Shown: piece after piece, positions 25,472 to 35,317 of the stretch
How the letters are laid out: every line of letters begins with the position of its first letter
Numbering within the stretch: the first letter of the stretch is position 1
Notes under the pieces: model-generated
The model's input: the letters and a program-made list of their open reading frames with translations, nothing else
Told to the model about the DNA's origin: nothing
The model's database searches: none
Source: an uncultured Winogradskyella sp.
Lineage (GTDB): Bacteria > Bacteroidota > Bacteroidia > Flavobacteriales > Flavobacteriaceae
Direction: 5' to 3'
Assembly: GCF_937958655.1 (NCBI RefSeq)
Contig: NZ_CALGNH010000010.1
Coordinates: forward strand, 1 to 54,084
Length of the DNA stretch: 54,084 bases
Position numbers and translations under genes: made by a program

Positions 25472-26704
25472 ATGACCGCACAAACCCTATTCTACATAAT
25501 AATTGCCATTATCATCATCAACTTCATTAAAGACAAAATCCTTGATGCGTTAAATGCTAGGCATTTTAATGACCCAATACCAGAGGAACTCAATGATGTT
25601 TACGACGACCGTGAATACAAAAAATCTCAGAGCTACAAAGCCACAAATTATAAATTTGGAGCTTGGTCCTCTTTATTTTCATTAGTCTTAACCCTAGGCT
25701 TTCTGTGTTTTGATGGTTTTGAATATGTAGATGATATTGCCAGAAGCTATTCTAAAAAGCCAATTAGTATAGGATTAATTTTCTTTGGAATTATACTGAT
25801 TGCTAGCGACATCCTAAGCACACCTTTTTCTTACTACAAAACCTTTGTTATCGAAGAACGTTTTGGATTTAACAAAACCACTAAAAAAACTTTTGTCCTA
25901 GATAAACTAAAAGGATTAATAATGTCCATTATTTTAGGAGGAGGTATCATTGCTTTAATTATATGGTTTTACCAGATTACAAGCAATCAATTTTGGCTCT
26001 ATGCTTGGGGAATTGTAACTGCTTTTACTGTGTTTATGAATATGTTCTACTCTAAACTCATTGTACCATTATTTAATAAACAAACCCCTTTAGAAGAAGG
26101 CGATTTGCGGAATAAAATTTCTGAATATGCCAAGTCTGTAGGGTTTAGCTTAAACAAGATTTTTATCATTGACGGTTCTAAGCGCAGCACAAAAGCGAAT
26201 GCCTATTTCTCTGGTTTTGGGAGCGAAAAACGTGTAACACTCTATGATACGTTAGTCAATGATTTAGAAGATGAAGAAATCGTTGCCGTTTTGGCGCACG
26301 AAGTTGGTCATTATAAACGCAAGCACATCATTTTTAATTTAGCAGCTTCCATCCTACTTACAGGCCTAACCTTATATATATTATCTATATTTATTTCCAA
26401 CCCATTATTATCAAATGCTATTGGAGTAGAAACACCAAGTTTTCATGTTGGTTTAGTAGCTTTTGGTTTGCTATATGCACCAATTTCAGAACTAACTGGT
26501 TTAATAATGAATTACGTTTCACGTGTTTTTGAATACCAAGCTGATAATTATGCTAAAAACACTTACAAAGGTGAACCGCTGATTAGCTCTTTAAAAAAGC
26601 TCTCTAAGAATAGTCTGAGCAACTTAACTCCTCATAAAGCGTATGTATTTATGCATTATTCGCATCCTAAACTTTTAGATAGGATAAAAAATTTAAAGAA
26701 GTAA
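25472..26704 (+). CDS. M48-family CAAX-protease-like metallopeptidase
   Basis: 410 aa integral membrane protein with about six or seven hydrophobic segments. The zinc motif is AHEVGHYKRKH (His276, Glu277, His280) and the third ligand is in FEYQADNYA further on. N-terminal part aligns by eye with the Ste24/CAAX prenyl protease 1 extension (FVIEERFGFNKTTKKTF). Bacterial members act in membrane protein quality control like HtpX. The following gene starts on its stop codon (TAATG). Confidence 0.92.
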   Translation: MTAQTLFYIIIAIIIINFIKDKILDALNARHFNDPIPEELNDVYDDREYKKSQSYKATNYKFGAWSSLFSLVLTLGFLCFDGFEYVDDIARSYSKKPISIGLIFFGIILIASDILSTPFSYYKTFVIEERFGFNKTTKKTFVLDKLKGLIMSIILGGGIIALIIWFYQITSNQFWLYAWGIVTAFTVFMNMFYSKLIVPLFNKQTPLEEGDLRNKISEYAKSVGFSLNKIFIIDGSKRSTKANAYFSGFGSEKRVTLYDTLVNDLEDEEIVAVLAHEVGHYKRKHIIFNLAASILLTGLTLYILSIFISNPLLSNAIGVETPSFHVGLVAFGLLYAPISELTGLIMNYVSRVFEYQADNYAKNTYKGEPLISSLKKLSKNSLSNLTPHKAYVFMHYSHPKLLDRIKNLKK

Positions 26705-27876
26705 TGTCTAAAATTCAATTTGAAATATTCAAGGATCCTAAAGACTATAAAAACTGGAATAAACATATTGAATTTGCTCAAAAAACTACTGGATTTGATA
26801 AGAACTTCAAATTAGAATTAGAGAATGCATACACCTTTTTGAAAACAGAACTAGGTAAAGGCTTTTTGAAAAATCAAAGTGGTAGTTCTGTTCATCCAAT
26901 CATAAATCGATTAGCAAATAGAACGGAAGAATCATTTCTCTGGTTTATTTGGCTAGCAAAATCATTAAAACAAATAAAGAGTGCTTGCAACAAGTATGAT
27001 GCATTGCGAAGCAAATTGAATAAAGGATCCGATTTCAAGGCTGAAGGACTTCCATTTATTCAGATCATAAGCAAATTTATTGATACAAATTTTGAAATTA
27101 CAATTGAACCATTTAAAGAGGTTAAAGGTTCTGACTTAAAAATTGTAGATTTAATAAACAATGAAACTTTTTATATCGAAGTAACCAGATTAAATGATAG
27201 TGAAGAAAGAATATCCAACAGACGCAACTATCATAATATCTTTGGAGAATTATCGAAACCTCCAATAAAAACTCTTTTCTCCGGAAAAATATTAAAATCT
27301 TTTGATCAGAAACGTTTAAATGAAATAATGATAGATTTAAAATCTATAAAAGAAAGAGTTTCTGAGAATGAATTGATTGAATATTATTCGAATTCTGATA
27401 TTGATATTGCCATAACCAATTTATCTAATGAACAAGAACTTATGGTATGGTCTGAATCTAAGAAATATCCTTTTTTAAATATTGAATCAATCGATTTAAA
27501 TTTTAATGAAATTGATAGAATTATAAATAACAAACTAGGTAACAAGGCCAATCAAAATTTAAATCAAAATAATGTAATAATTTATATTCCTCTAAACCCC
27601 TTGTTTTTATATTTAAATAATCCAATAAAATCAATAAATAAAATTCAATCAAAGTTAAGTCAGCTAAAATTTGATAATATCCTTGGCGTTTATATTCAAA
27701 GTGAAATTGGTATTTCAACTGAAAATAAAATTCTTAATTACAGAAAACATGTTTATGGGAGTAGAAAATCTGTAAGTAATTATCGTGAGGATTTTCTATT
27801 TATTATAAACGAGAATTGCTCAAAAAAGATAAATCAAAAAACTTTAGAAAAAATCTATACCGTTTTATCTTCATGA
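26704..27876 (+). CDS. Unrecognised protein with possible nuclease-like core
   Basis: 390 aa, cytosolic, no signal peptide or membrane segment; rich in Asn, Ile and Lys and visibly more AT-rich than its neighbours. I do not recognise the family. The segment GSDLKIVDLINNETFYIEVT (about 142-161) resembles a PD-(D/E)xK nuclease core (Asp144, then Glu159) but the usual Lys is replaced by Thr161, so it may be inactive or a false resemblance. The ATG overlaps the stop of the M48 gene, so translation is coupled. The RelA/SpoT gene follows 68 bases on. It looks like an insertion between two conserved genes. Confidence 0.6.
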   Translation: MSKIQFEIFKDPKDYKNWNKHIEFAQKTTGFDKNFKLELENAYTFLKTELGKGFLKNQSGSSVHPIINRLANRTEESFLWFIWLAKSLKQIKSACNKYDALRSKLNKGSDFKAEGLPFIQIISKFIDTNFEITIEPFKEVKGSDLKIVDLINNETFYIEVTRLNDSEERISNRRNYHNIFGELSKPPIKTLFSGKILKSFDQKRLNEIMIDLKSIKERVSENELIEYYSNSDIDIAITNLSNEQELMVWSESKKYPFLNIESIDLNFNEIDRIINNKLGNKANQNLNQNNVIIYIPLNPLFLYLNNPIKSINKIQSKLSQLKFDNILGVYIQSEIGISTENKILNYRKHVYGSRKSVSNYREDFLFIINENCSKKINQKTLEKIYTVLSS

Positions 27877-27944
27877 TTAATTTTCAAAAAATTCACATCC
27901 AAAAACCCATTGCCCATTAAAAACCAATTCATTACCTTAGTCTT

Positions 27945-30152
27945 ATGACAGACGTGGAGATCGAAAAAGAGAATGCAGAAATTGCAAAAGCTTATAAAGA
28001 GTTACTTAGAGTAAGCTACCAAACCTTAACAAAAGACGATAAAAAATTAATTCGTCAGGCTTTTGAGGTGGCTGTTGATGCGCATAAAGAGCAACGTCGT
28101 AAATCTGGTGAGGCTTATATTTTTCACCCTATTGCTGTTGCTAAAATTGTAGCGCAAGAAATTGGCTTGGATGCAACGTCTATAGCTGCCGCACTTCTGC
28201 ATGATGTTGTTGAGGATAATCCAGACTACACCATTGCAGACATGGAACAGCTTTTTGGTGAAACTGTAGCGCGTATTGTAGATGGTTTAACCAAAATTTC
28301 GTCTCTAAAAAAGGATATGGATGTCTCACTACAAGCCGAGAACTTCCGTAAGATGTTATTAACGCTAAATGATGATGTTCGCGTTATTATTATTAAGATT
28401 GCAGACCGTTTGCACAATATGCAAACCATGGACTCTATGCGGCCAGATAAGCAAGTTAAAATTGCATCAGAAACCTTATACATATACGCACCTCTAGCGC
28501 ACAGAATAGGACTCTACAACATAAAAACCGAACTAGAGGATTTAGGTCTTAAATATACCCAACCCAATGTCTACAATGACATACTGGGTAAGATGGAAGA
28601 CAGTAAAGAAGAACAAGACGCTTACATTAAATCATTCTCTAAAGTCATAGAAACATCCTTAAATAAAGAAGGACTTAATTACGAAATTAAAGGACGACCA
28701 AAATCTATTTTTAGTATACGTCGTAAAATTGTAAAGCAAGGGGTTTCTTTTGATGAAGTGTACGATAAATTTGCCGTAAGAATTATTTACAAATCCGATT
28801 TTAAAAATGAAAAGTTTTTAGCCTGGAAAATATATTCTATCGTAACAGATCATTTTACACCCAACCCAACACGTTTAAGAGATTGGATTTCTTCGCCGAA
28901 ATCTACGGGTTATGAAGCGCTTCACATTACTGTTGTAGGCCCTAAAAAACGATGGGTAGAAGTACAAATACGTAGTGAGCGTATGAATGAAATTGCAGAA
29001 AAAGGATATGCGGCCCATTACAAGTATAAAAATGCAACAGATAAAGAAGACAACCTAGATTTATGGATAAATAAATTACAAGAAGCTTTAGAGAGTAATG
29101 AAGCAGATGCAGTAGACTTTGTAGAGCAATTTAAACTCAACTTATATTCTAAAGAAATCTTTGTGTTTTCGCCTAAAGGAGATCTAAAATCGTTGCCAAA
29201 AAGTGCAACGCCCTTAGATTTTGCCTTTAGCATCCATACCGAAGTTGGTATGAAAACTAGAGGAGCTAAAGTTAACGGAAAATTAGTACCTCTAAGCCAT
29301 GAGTTACAAAGTGGTGATCGTGTAGAAATACTAACGTCAGAAAATGCAAAACCTAATGTTAACTGGTTAGACTATGCCACTACAGCCAGAGCTCGTAGTA
29401 AAATTAAATCTGCACTCAATGCACATACCAAAGAAATTTCTGCTGAAGGCAAAGAGATATTGAGACGTAAATTAAAACAACTCAAAATTACATTAAATGA
29501 AAAATCGATTAATGAGCTAGTTAATTACTTTAAATTAAAAACATCATTAGACCTATTTTATAGAGTAGGTATTGGCTCTATAGATAACACAAAATTAAAG
29601 GCTTTTGCTGCCTCTCGCAGCAATGCTTTTATGAGTTATATTAAAAATAGAATACGTAAACCAGACGTACTTAAGGATATTGACAAAGAGGAAATTACCT
29701 CTAAGTACGACATGTTGGTTTTTGGCAAAGAAGAAGAACGCCTCAATTACACTTTAGCTAATTGTTGTAATCCTATTCCTGGTGATAAAGTATTTGGTTT
29801 TATCACCATTAACGATGGTATAAAAGTGCATAAAAAAAACTGCCCAAATGCCGTGAGTTTGCAATCTAATTATGCTTACAGAATAATGCAAGCTAAGTGG
29901 ATAGATTCATCACAACGCACCTATACATCGCATATAAAATTATCTGGTATTGATAATCTTGGTTTAGTCAACGATATAACCAAACTCATATCAGGAAATC
30001 TACATGTTAATATGAAAAGTATCAGTTTTTCTAGTGATGACGGGATCTTCAATGGAGATATTGTTGTAGAAGTTAAAAACCAAACCATGCTAAAGAACCT
30101 TATAAACAAGCTTAAGAAAATAAATGGTATAGATAAGGTATCTCGAGTATAG
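27945..30152 (+). CDS. Bifunctional (p)ppGpp synthetase/hydrolase, RelA/SpoT family
   Basis: 735 aa, full length. The HD hydrolase domain has His61 and HDVVED (His86-Asp87). Synthetase domain: KGRPKSIFSIRRKI, then STGYEALHITVVGP and WVEVQIRSERMNEIAEKGYA. TGS domain begins KEIFVFSPKGDLKSLPKSAT (about residue 400). A C-terminal ACT domain covers about 655-735. Because both catalytic regions are kept, it should make and degrade the alarmone. Cytosolic, ribosome-associated. The downstream Fur gene has its own -7 box, so it may be transcribed separately. Confidence 0.95.
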   Translation: MTDVEIEKENAEIAKAYKELLRVSYQTLTKDDKKLIRQAFEVAVDAHKEQRRKSGEAYIFHPIAVAKIVAQEIGLDATSIAAALLHDVVEDNPDYTIADMEQLFGETVARIVDGLTKISSLKKDMDVSLQAENFRKMLLTLNDDVRVIIIKIADRLHNMQTMDSMRPDKQVKIASETLYIYAPLAHRIGLYNIKTELEDLGLKYTQPNVYNDILGKMEDSKEEQDAYIKSFSKVIETSLNKEGLNYEIKGRPKSIFSIRRKIVKQGVSFDEVYDKFAVRIIYKSDFKNEKFLAWKIYSIVTDHFTPNPTRLRDWISSPKSTGYEALHITVVGPKKRWVEVQIRSERMNEIAEKGYAAHYKYKNATDKEDNLDLWINKLQEALESNEADAVDFVEQFKLNLYSKEIFVFSPKGDLKSLPKSATPLDFAFSIHTEVGMKTRGAKVNGKLVPLSHELQSGDRVEILTSENAKPNVNWLDYATTARARSKIKSALNAHTKEISAEGKEILRRKLKQLKITLNEKSINELVNYFKLKTSLDLFYRVGIGSIDNTKLKAFAASRSNAFMSYIKNRIRKPDVLKDIDKEEITSKYDMLVFGKEEERLNYTLANCCNPIPGDKVFGFITINDGIKVHKKNCPNAVSLQSNYAYRIMQAKWIDSSQRTYTSHIKLSGIDNLGLVNDITKLISGNLHVNMKSISFSSDDGIFNGDIVVEVKNQTMLKNLINKLKKINGIDKVSRV

Positions 30153-30239
30153 CTTTAAATTTTAAAATAATCTTGAAAACTTGTTCATTTCTTTAAGACT
30201 TAAAGCGCGTTAAAATAATTCATATCCTATAATTTTATG

Positions 30240-30247
30240 TAAATTTG
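30240..30247 (+). promoter_or_regulatory. -7 box of the Fur-family gene
   Basis: TAAATTTG, an exact TAnnTTTG match, ends 10 bases before the ATG. No clear -33 element was seen. Confidence 0.5.
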
Positions 30248-30257
30248 CAGCTTAATT

Positions 30258-30710
30258 ATGAATGCAACAACAGAAGAAAATAATCAGGAAATTGTAAAAC
30301 GTGTATTTACACAATACCTTGAAGACAAAGGCCACAGGAAAACTCCTGAGCGTTATGCCATACTTCAGGAAATTTACGATAGTGAAGAACATTTTGATAT
30401 TGAATCTTTATATATTAAAATGAAAAACAAAAACTACCGTGTAAGTAGAGCCACACTTTACAATACAATTGAGTTGTTATTAGAATGTGCATTAGTTCGC
30501 AAACATCAGTTTGGTCAAAACCAAGCGCATTACGAAAAATCTTATTTTGATAAACAGCACGACCATGTCATCCTTACGGATACTGGCGAAGTTATAGAAT
30601 TCTGTGACCCGCGCATTCAATCCATAAAAAAAACCATTGAAGAGGTTTTTGATATTGAAATTACAAATCACTCACTTTACTTTTACGGTAATCGTAAAAC
30701 AGATGACTAA
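30258..30710 (+). CDS. Fur-family transcriptional regulator
   Basis: 150 aa. N-terminal winged helix ([17 protein letters not shown]; recognition helix near [13 protein letters not shown]) and dimerisation domain with the HDH metal site ([17 protein letters not shown]). The CxxC pair that holds structural zinc in E. coli Fur is replaced (ILTDTG), so dimer assembly must differ. Probable iron- or peroxide-responsive repressor; which metal is sensed cannot be told. Eleven bases separate it from purA, so the two are likely co-transcribed. Confidence 0.9.
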   Translation: MNATTEENNQEIVKRVFTQYLEDKGHRKTPERYAILQEIYDSEEHFDIESLYIKMKNKNYRVSRATLYNTIELLLECALVRKHQFGQNQAHYEKSYFDKQHDHVILTDTGEVIEFCDPRIQSIKKTIEEVFDIEITNHSLYFYGNRKTDD

Positions 30711-30721
30711 CTAATTATATA

Positions 30722-32002
30722 ATGGCAGTAGACTTACTACTTGGATTACAATGGGGAGACGAAGGCAAAGGAAAAATTGTCGATGTGTTTACCTCTAAAT
30801 ACGATATTATTGCACGCTTTCAAGGAGGTCCTAATGCAGGACACACCTTAGTTTTTAATGGAAGAAAGCATGTTTTGCATACCATACCTTCGGGTATTTT
30901 TCATAACGATACAGTTAACCTTGTTGGTAATGGTGTTGTCATAGATCCTGTTATTTTTAAAAAGGAACTCGATAAATTAGATGAACAAAATGTAGATTAC
31001 ATAGCTTCACTTTGTATTTCTAGAAAAGCACACATCATCTTACCTACCCATAGACTGCTAGATGCAGCTAGTGAAGCCTCTAAAGGTAAAGCCAAAATAG
31101 GCTCAACGCTCAAAGGTATTGGCCCAACATACATGGATAAAACAGGTAGAAACGGTATTAGAGTTGGTGATATTGAATTAACAGACTGGAAAGAAAAATA
31201 CAGAGCTTTAGCCAATAAGCACGAAGCTATGATTGCTTTCTACAACGTGGATATTCAATACGATTTAAAAGAATTAGAAGTCGACTTTTTTGAAGCCATT
31301 GAAGCCTTAAAACGTTTAAAATTTATAGATTCTGAGGAATATATCCATCAATCACAAGCCTCTGGTAAATCTATATTAGCAGAAGGAGCACAAGGCTCTC
31401 TATTAGATATTGATTTCGGGACTTACCCATTTGTTACCTCATCAAACACTACAGCTGCTGGTGCATGCACAGGTTTAGGTGTAGCACCAAACCAAATTGG
31501 TGATGTATTTGGCATATTTAAAGCTTATACCACACGTGTAGGTTCTGGCCCTTTCCCTACCGAGTTATTCGATGAAGATGGTGAAACTATGGCACGTGTA
31601 GGCCATGAGTTTGGAGCTACAACCGGACGCCCTAGACGTTGCGGATGGTTAGACTTAGTAGCATTGCGTTATGCTTGCCAAGTTAATGGTGTTACACAAC
31701 TTATAATGATGAAGGGAGATGTACTTTCTGGTTTTAAATCTTTAAAAGTTTGTACAGCATACAACTACAAAGGAGACACTATTCATCATTTGCCATACAA
31801 TATTGAAGAAGAAAACGTGACTCCTATTTATACCGAAGTAAACGGTTGGTCCGAGGATTTAACAGGTATGACAGAAGCTTCCGAGTTGCCAAAAGCATTT
31901 AATGATTATGTTGAATTCTTAGAAAACGAGCTTCATATTCCTATTACAATAGTATCTGTTGGCCCAGACCGTAAGCAGACGATTGTGAGGAAAACGGTAT
32001 AG
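30722..32002 (+). CDS. purA: Adenylosuccinate synthase
   Basis: 426 aa, normal length. Catalyses IMP + aspartate + GTP to adenylosuccinate, the first committed step of AMP synthesis. N-terminal GLQWGDEGKGKIVD P-loop-like motif with catalytic Asp, FQGGPNAGHTLV with catalytic His, GIGPTYMDKTGRNGIR, and TTGRPRRCGWLDLVALRY near the C-terminus. Co-oriented and close to the Fur-family gene upstream. Confidence 0.98.
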   Translation: MAVDLLLGLQWGDEGKGKIVDVFTSKYDIIARFQGGPNAGHTLVFNGRKHVLHTIPSGIFHNDTVNLVGNGVVIDPVIFKKELDKLDEQNVDYIASLCISRKAHIILPTHRLLDAASEASKGKAKIGSTLKGIGPTYMDKTGRNGIRVGDIELTDWKEKYRALANKHEAMIAFYNVDIQYDLKELEVDFFEAIEALKRLKFIDSEEYIHQSQASGKSILAEGAQGSLLDIDFGTYPFVTSSNTTAAGACTGLGVAPNQIGDVFGIFKAYTTRVGSGPFPTELFDEDGETMARVGHEFGATTGRPRRCGWLDLVALRYACQVNGVTQLIMMKGDVLSGFKSLKVCTAYNYKGDTIHHLPYNIEEENVTPIYTEVNGWSEDLTGMTEASELPKAFNDYVEFLENELHIPITIVSVGPDRKQTIVRKTV

Positions 32003-32062
32003 TTATTGCCCTCTTAGATTTTGTTAAATAAACTGTTAACCGATACTAAAGCTCATTTTTAA

Positions 32063-33874
32063 ATGTTACTTTGTAAAAAACATACAGCTTTGAATAAAAT
32101 CAGGAATCTTATTCTTATTAGTTCATTTTGTTATACGCTCATGCTTTTTCCGCAAAAGCAGCAACGTATTGTCATTGAGTATGCTGGTATAGGATATTCG
32201 GACGAAGCCATAGAGGAAGGTGCAAGGGTCTTCCTTAGAGACGAATCTCAGCAAGTACATTTTATCCATGCAGGTGTGGACATGTGGTGCGATAAAGCCA
32301 TTTATTACGAAGATCAAGATTTTATAGAAGCCTTTAGCAATGTTGTAATAAAACAAGGAGATTCTATAAATATGGTTGCCAAATATGTTGAGTATAGCGG
32401 AAAAACAGCATTAGCATATGCCAGAGGAAATGTTGTACTCACAGAACCACAATCCGTACTAACAACGGATAAACTCTATTATGACAGAACACGGCAACTA
32501 GCCTATTACAACACCAAAGGCAAGGTAGTACGAGATTCGTCTGGCACCATAACAAGCCAGATAGGACGCTATTACATGAATGCCAAAAAGTACCAATTCA
32601 CCAAAGATGTCGTCCTTGTTAACCCAGATTATACTTTAAACACGGAGCGCTTAGACTTTTTTCCAGATAATGGCCATGCCTACCTTTTTGGTCCCTCCAC
32701 TATAGTTGGTGAAGAAAGTAAAATATATACCGAACGTGGTTTTTATGATACTAAAAGTAATAAAGGCCATTTTCAACGCAATGCTAAAATAAATTATGAC
32801 AATAGAATTATTGAAGGAGATAGCTTATACTTTGATAGAAACCGAAGTTTTGCCTCGGCTACAAATAACATAACGGTTACCGACACCATAAATAATAGCT
32901 TAGTTAAAGGACACTATGCAGAAGTTTGGCGAAATAAAGATTCCTTATTTATCACCAAGCGCGCTTTAGCAATTACAGTACAAGACAGAGATTCAGTCTA
33001 TTTACATGCCGACACCCTTATGGTTACAGGCAAAGCAGATAATCGTATAACCAGAGCATATTACAAAGCGAGATTATATAAGAGTGATTTAGCTGGCAAA
33101 GCAGACTCTATAAACGTAGATCATAAAAGGGGTCTAACAAAATTTATAAATTTGGGCCGTTATAATACCGCAGATGTATTTGCAGCAGCAAGAAAACCTG
33201 TATTGTGGAATTTAGATAACCAAATGACCGGAGATACGATTCATTTAATATCTAATGTTAAGACTGAAAAACTAGATTCTTTAAAAGTTTTTAACAATGC
33301 ATTTTTAGTAAGTAAAGACACTATAAGTGATGACGGTTATAACCAAATAAAAGGGCAACGCTTAATAGGTCTTTTTAGAGATAATGAACTTTATAATGTT
33401 GACGTTATTAAGAACGCAGAAACCATTCGTTACCTAAGGAATGAAGACAATGACCTTATAGGCATCCAAAAATCTAAATCAGGTAGTTTAAATATTCAAA
33501 TTGTAGACCAAACCATTGATGAAGTAAGATTTATTAATCAAATAGACGGAAATATTTATCCTGAACCCGACTTCCCAAAAAGCGGTAGAAAATTACGCGG
33601 TTTTGATTGGAGAGGAGCGGAACGACTAAACTCAATAGAGGATCTTTTTAAGGATGACCAACCTATTGAGTTACCAACAATAAGGGGTCTTAAAGACTAT
33701 GTACCGCCAGAAGATTTTATTGACAATAGTGTTACTGAGCGTATAAAAGAGGCTGGTAAAAGCGCTCCCAACAAACCCAATAAGGCCGCACGAAATTTAC
33801 CTAAAAAAGCAGCTTTAAAACCGCTAAAACAAACCGTAAAAAAATCTAAAACTGCAGAAAAAAACGGAGGCTAA
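32063..33874 (+). CDS. OstA-like LPS-transport protein
   Basis: 603 aa from the first ATG. A -7-like box TTACTTTG overlaps that start, so the true start may be the TTG at 32090, which gives MNKIRNLILISSFCYTLMLF, a better signal peptide. The mature protein consists of beta-jellyroll repeats of the OstA/LptA type (AYARGNVVLTEPQSVLTTDK, then similar 'ALAITVQDRDS' units). Such proteins shuttle LPS across the periplasm to the outer membrane. The C-terminus is a basic tail (KKAALKPLKQTVKKSK). It is followed 3 bases later by an aminotransferase gene. Confidence 0.88.
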   Translation: MLLCKKHTALNKIRNLILISSFCYTLMLFPQKQQRIVIEYAGIGYSDEAIEEGARVFLRDESQQVHFIHAGVDMWCDKAIYYEDQDFIEAFSNVVIKQGDSINMVAKYVEYSGKTALAYARGNVVLTEPQSVLTTDKLYYDRTRQLAYYNTKGKVVRDSSGTITSQIGRYYMNAKKYQFTKDVVLVNPDYTLNTERLDFFPDNGHAYLFGPSTIVGEESKIYTERGFYDTKSNKGHFQRNAKINYDNRIIEGDSLYFDRNRSFASATNNITVTDTINNSLVKGHYAEVWRNKDSLFITKRALAITVQDRDSVYLHADTLMVTGKADNRITRAYYKARLYKSDLAGKADSINVDHKRGLTKFINLGRYNTADVFAAARKPVLWNLDNQMTGDTIHLISNVKTEKLDSLKVFNNAFLVSKDTISDDGYNQIKGQRLIGLFRDNELYNVDVIKNAETIRYLRNEDNDLIGIQKSKSGSLNIQIVDQTIDEVRFINQIDGNIYPEPDFPKSGRKLRGFDWRGAERLNSIEDLFKDDQPIELPTIRGLKDYVPPEDFIDNSVTERIKEAGKSAPNKPNKAARNLPKKAALKPLKQTVKKSKTAEKNGG

Positions 33875-33877
33875 TTA

Positions 33878-35053
33878 TTGCAAAACGATTTTTTTAAATA
33901 TCAGGCTCAGACAACACCTCATCCTTTGGCGATGGAAATTAGCCATGCTAAAGGGTCTTACATTTACGACAAACACGGCAACGCGTATTTAGATTTTGTA
34001 GCAGGCGTATCTGCCTGTGCTTTGGGCCATTCGCATCCAAAAGTTGTTGATGCCATAAAAGTACAATTAGACAAATATCTACATGTAATGGTTTATGGTG
34101 AGTACATTCAACAACCCGCTGTAGAACTTTGTAAATTACTTTCTAAACACTTACCAAACCCGCTTGAGGCCACCTATTTAGTAAATTCTGGGACAGAAGC
34201 CATAGAAGGGAGTTTAAAATTAGCAAGACGTGTCACAGGACGTAGCGAAATTATTGCTGCAAAAAATGCGTATCATGGCAATACTATGGGTTCGCTAAGC
34301 CTTATGGATTACGAAGAACGCAAAATCCCCTTTAAGCCGCTCATCCCAGGTATAAAGCACATTACTTTTAATTGCGACATGTGTTTACATGCCATTACAG
34401 AAAAAACGGCAGCTGTTATTTTAGAAACCATTCAAGGTGGTGCAGGCTTTATTGAACCTAATCCTAATTATTTAAAAAAGGTTCAAGACCGCTGTAAAAG
34501 CGTTGGTGCTCTATTTATATTAGATGAAATTCAACCAGGTATCGGAAGAACAGGGCAACTTTTTGGTTTTCAAAATTATAATTGCCAACCAGATATTGTC
34601 GTCACTGGCAAAGGTCTTGGTGGCGGATTACCCATTGGAGCATTTACAGCCTCTAAAGCTATGATGCAAACCTTAAGTAACAATCCTAAACTTGGGCACA
34701 TTACAACCTTTGGTGGCAACCCTGTTATTGCAGCCGCTGCACTAGCCACATTAAAAGAAATTACAGCGTCTGACTTAATGCCTAAAACCTTAGAGAAAGA
34801 ACAATTAATACGGCAACATCTTCAACACAACTATATTAAAGAAATAAGAGGCAAAGGTTTAATGCTTGCCGCTATAGTAGAACATGCAGAAATAGCCAAC
34901 CAAGTTATACTACAAGCACAAGACCAAGGGTTAATCTTATTCTGGTTACTTTTTGAACCAAAAGCCATACGAATTACACCACCTTTAACCATTTCTAATG
35001 ACGAAATCATTAAAGGCTGTAAGATTATAACTTCAATTTTAGATCGCCTGTAA
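33878..35053 (+). CDS. Class III PLP-dependent aminotransferase
   Basis: 391 aa starting with TTG. A strong Shine-Dalgarno (ACGGAGG) lies 7 bases upstream, inside the end of the OstA-like gene, and the N-terminal QNDFFKYQAQTTPHPLAMEI reads like the family start, so TTG is preferred over the ATG at 33932. Acetylornithine/4-aminobutyrate aminotransferase fold: YLVNSGTEAIEGSLKLAR, FILDEIQPGIGRTGQLF, and GKGLGGGLPIGAF with the PLP lysine. The substrate is not certain; no arginine genes are nearby. The GGAGG signal is unusual for this group. Confidence 0.9.
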   Translation: MQNDFFKYQAQTTPHPLAMEISHAKGSYIYDKHGNAYLDFVAGVSACALGHSHPKVVDAIKVQLDKYLHVMVYGEYIQQPAVELCKLLSKHLPNPLEATYLVNSGTEAIEGSLKLARRVTGRSEIIAAKNAYHGNTMGSLSLMDYEERKIPFKPLIPGIKHITFNCDMCLHAITEKTAAVILETIQGGAGFIEPNPNYLKKVQDRCKSVGALFILDEIQPGIGRTGQLFGFQNYNCQPDIVVTGKGLGGGLPIGAFTASKAMMQTLSNNPKLGHITTFGGNPVIAAAALATLKEITASDLMPKTLEKEQLIRQHLQHNYIKEIRGKGLMLAAIVEHAEIANQVILQAQDQGLILFWLLFEPKAIRITPPLTISNDEIIKGCKIITSILDRL

Positions 35054-35317
35054 CACCCTAAAACCAGCCTCAATTAATTGATTTTCAGAATAAAAAATCG
35101 TTTTTACAGCTAAAATTTTAATGTTAATTAATTTGTTAAAAACATTAAGGCAATAATCGATAAAGAGTAAACGATAACTGTAATTTTATTGAAGTAATAT
35201 CTACATAGATTTTAAAATTGTTCATGTCAAATTTGAATTATCGTTTCTAAATACAACTGAAAAAGAAACACATTTGAAGTATCAGTTAAAGGCTATTAGA
35301 TAATATTAAACCAATTT

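Noticed and set aside
35054..35317. Gap before the TPR gene searched for small RNA, tRNA or riboswitch structure.
   Set aside because: No stable hairpin, promoter box or coding frame could be identified.
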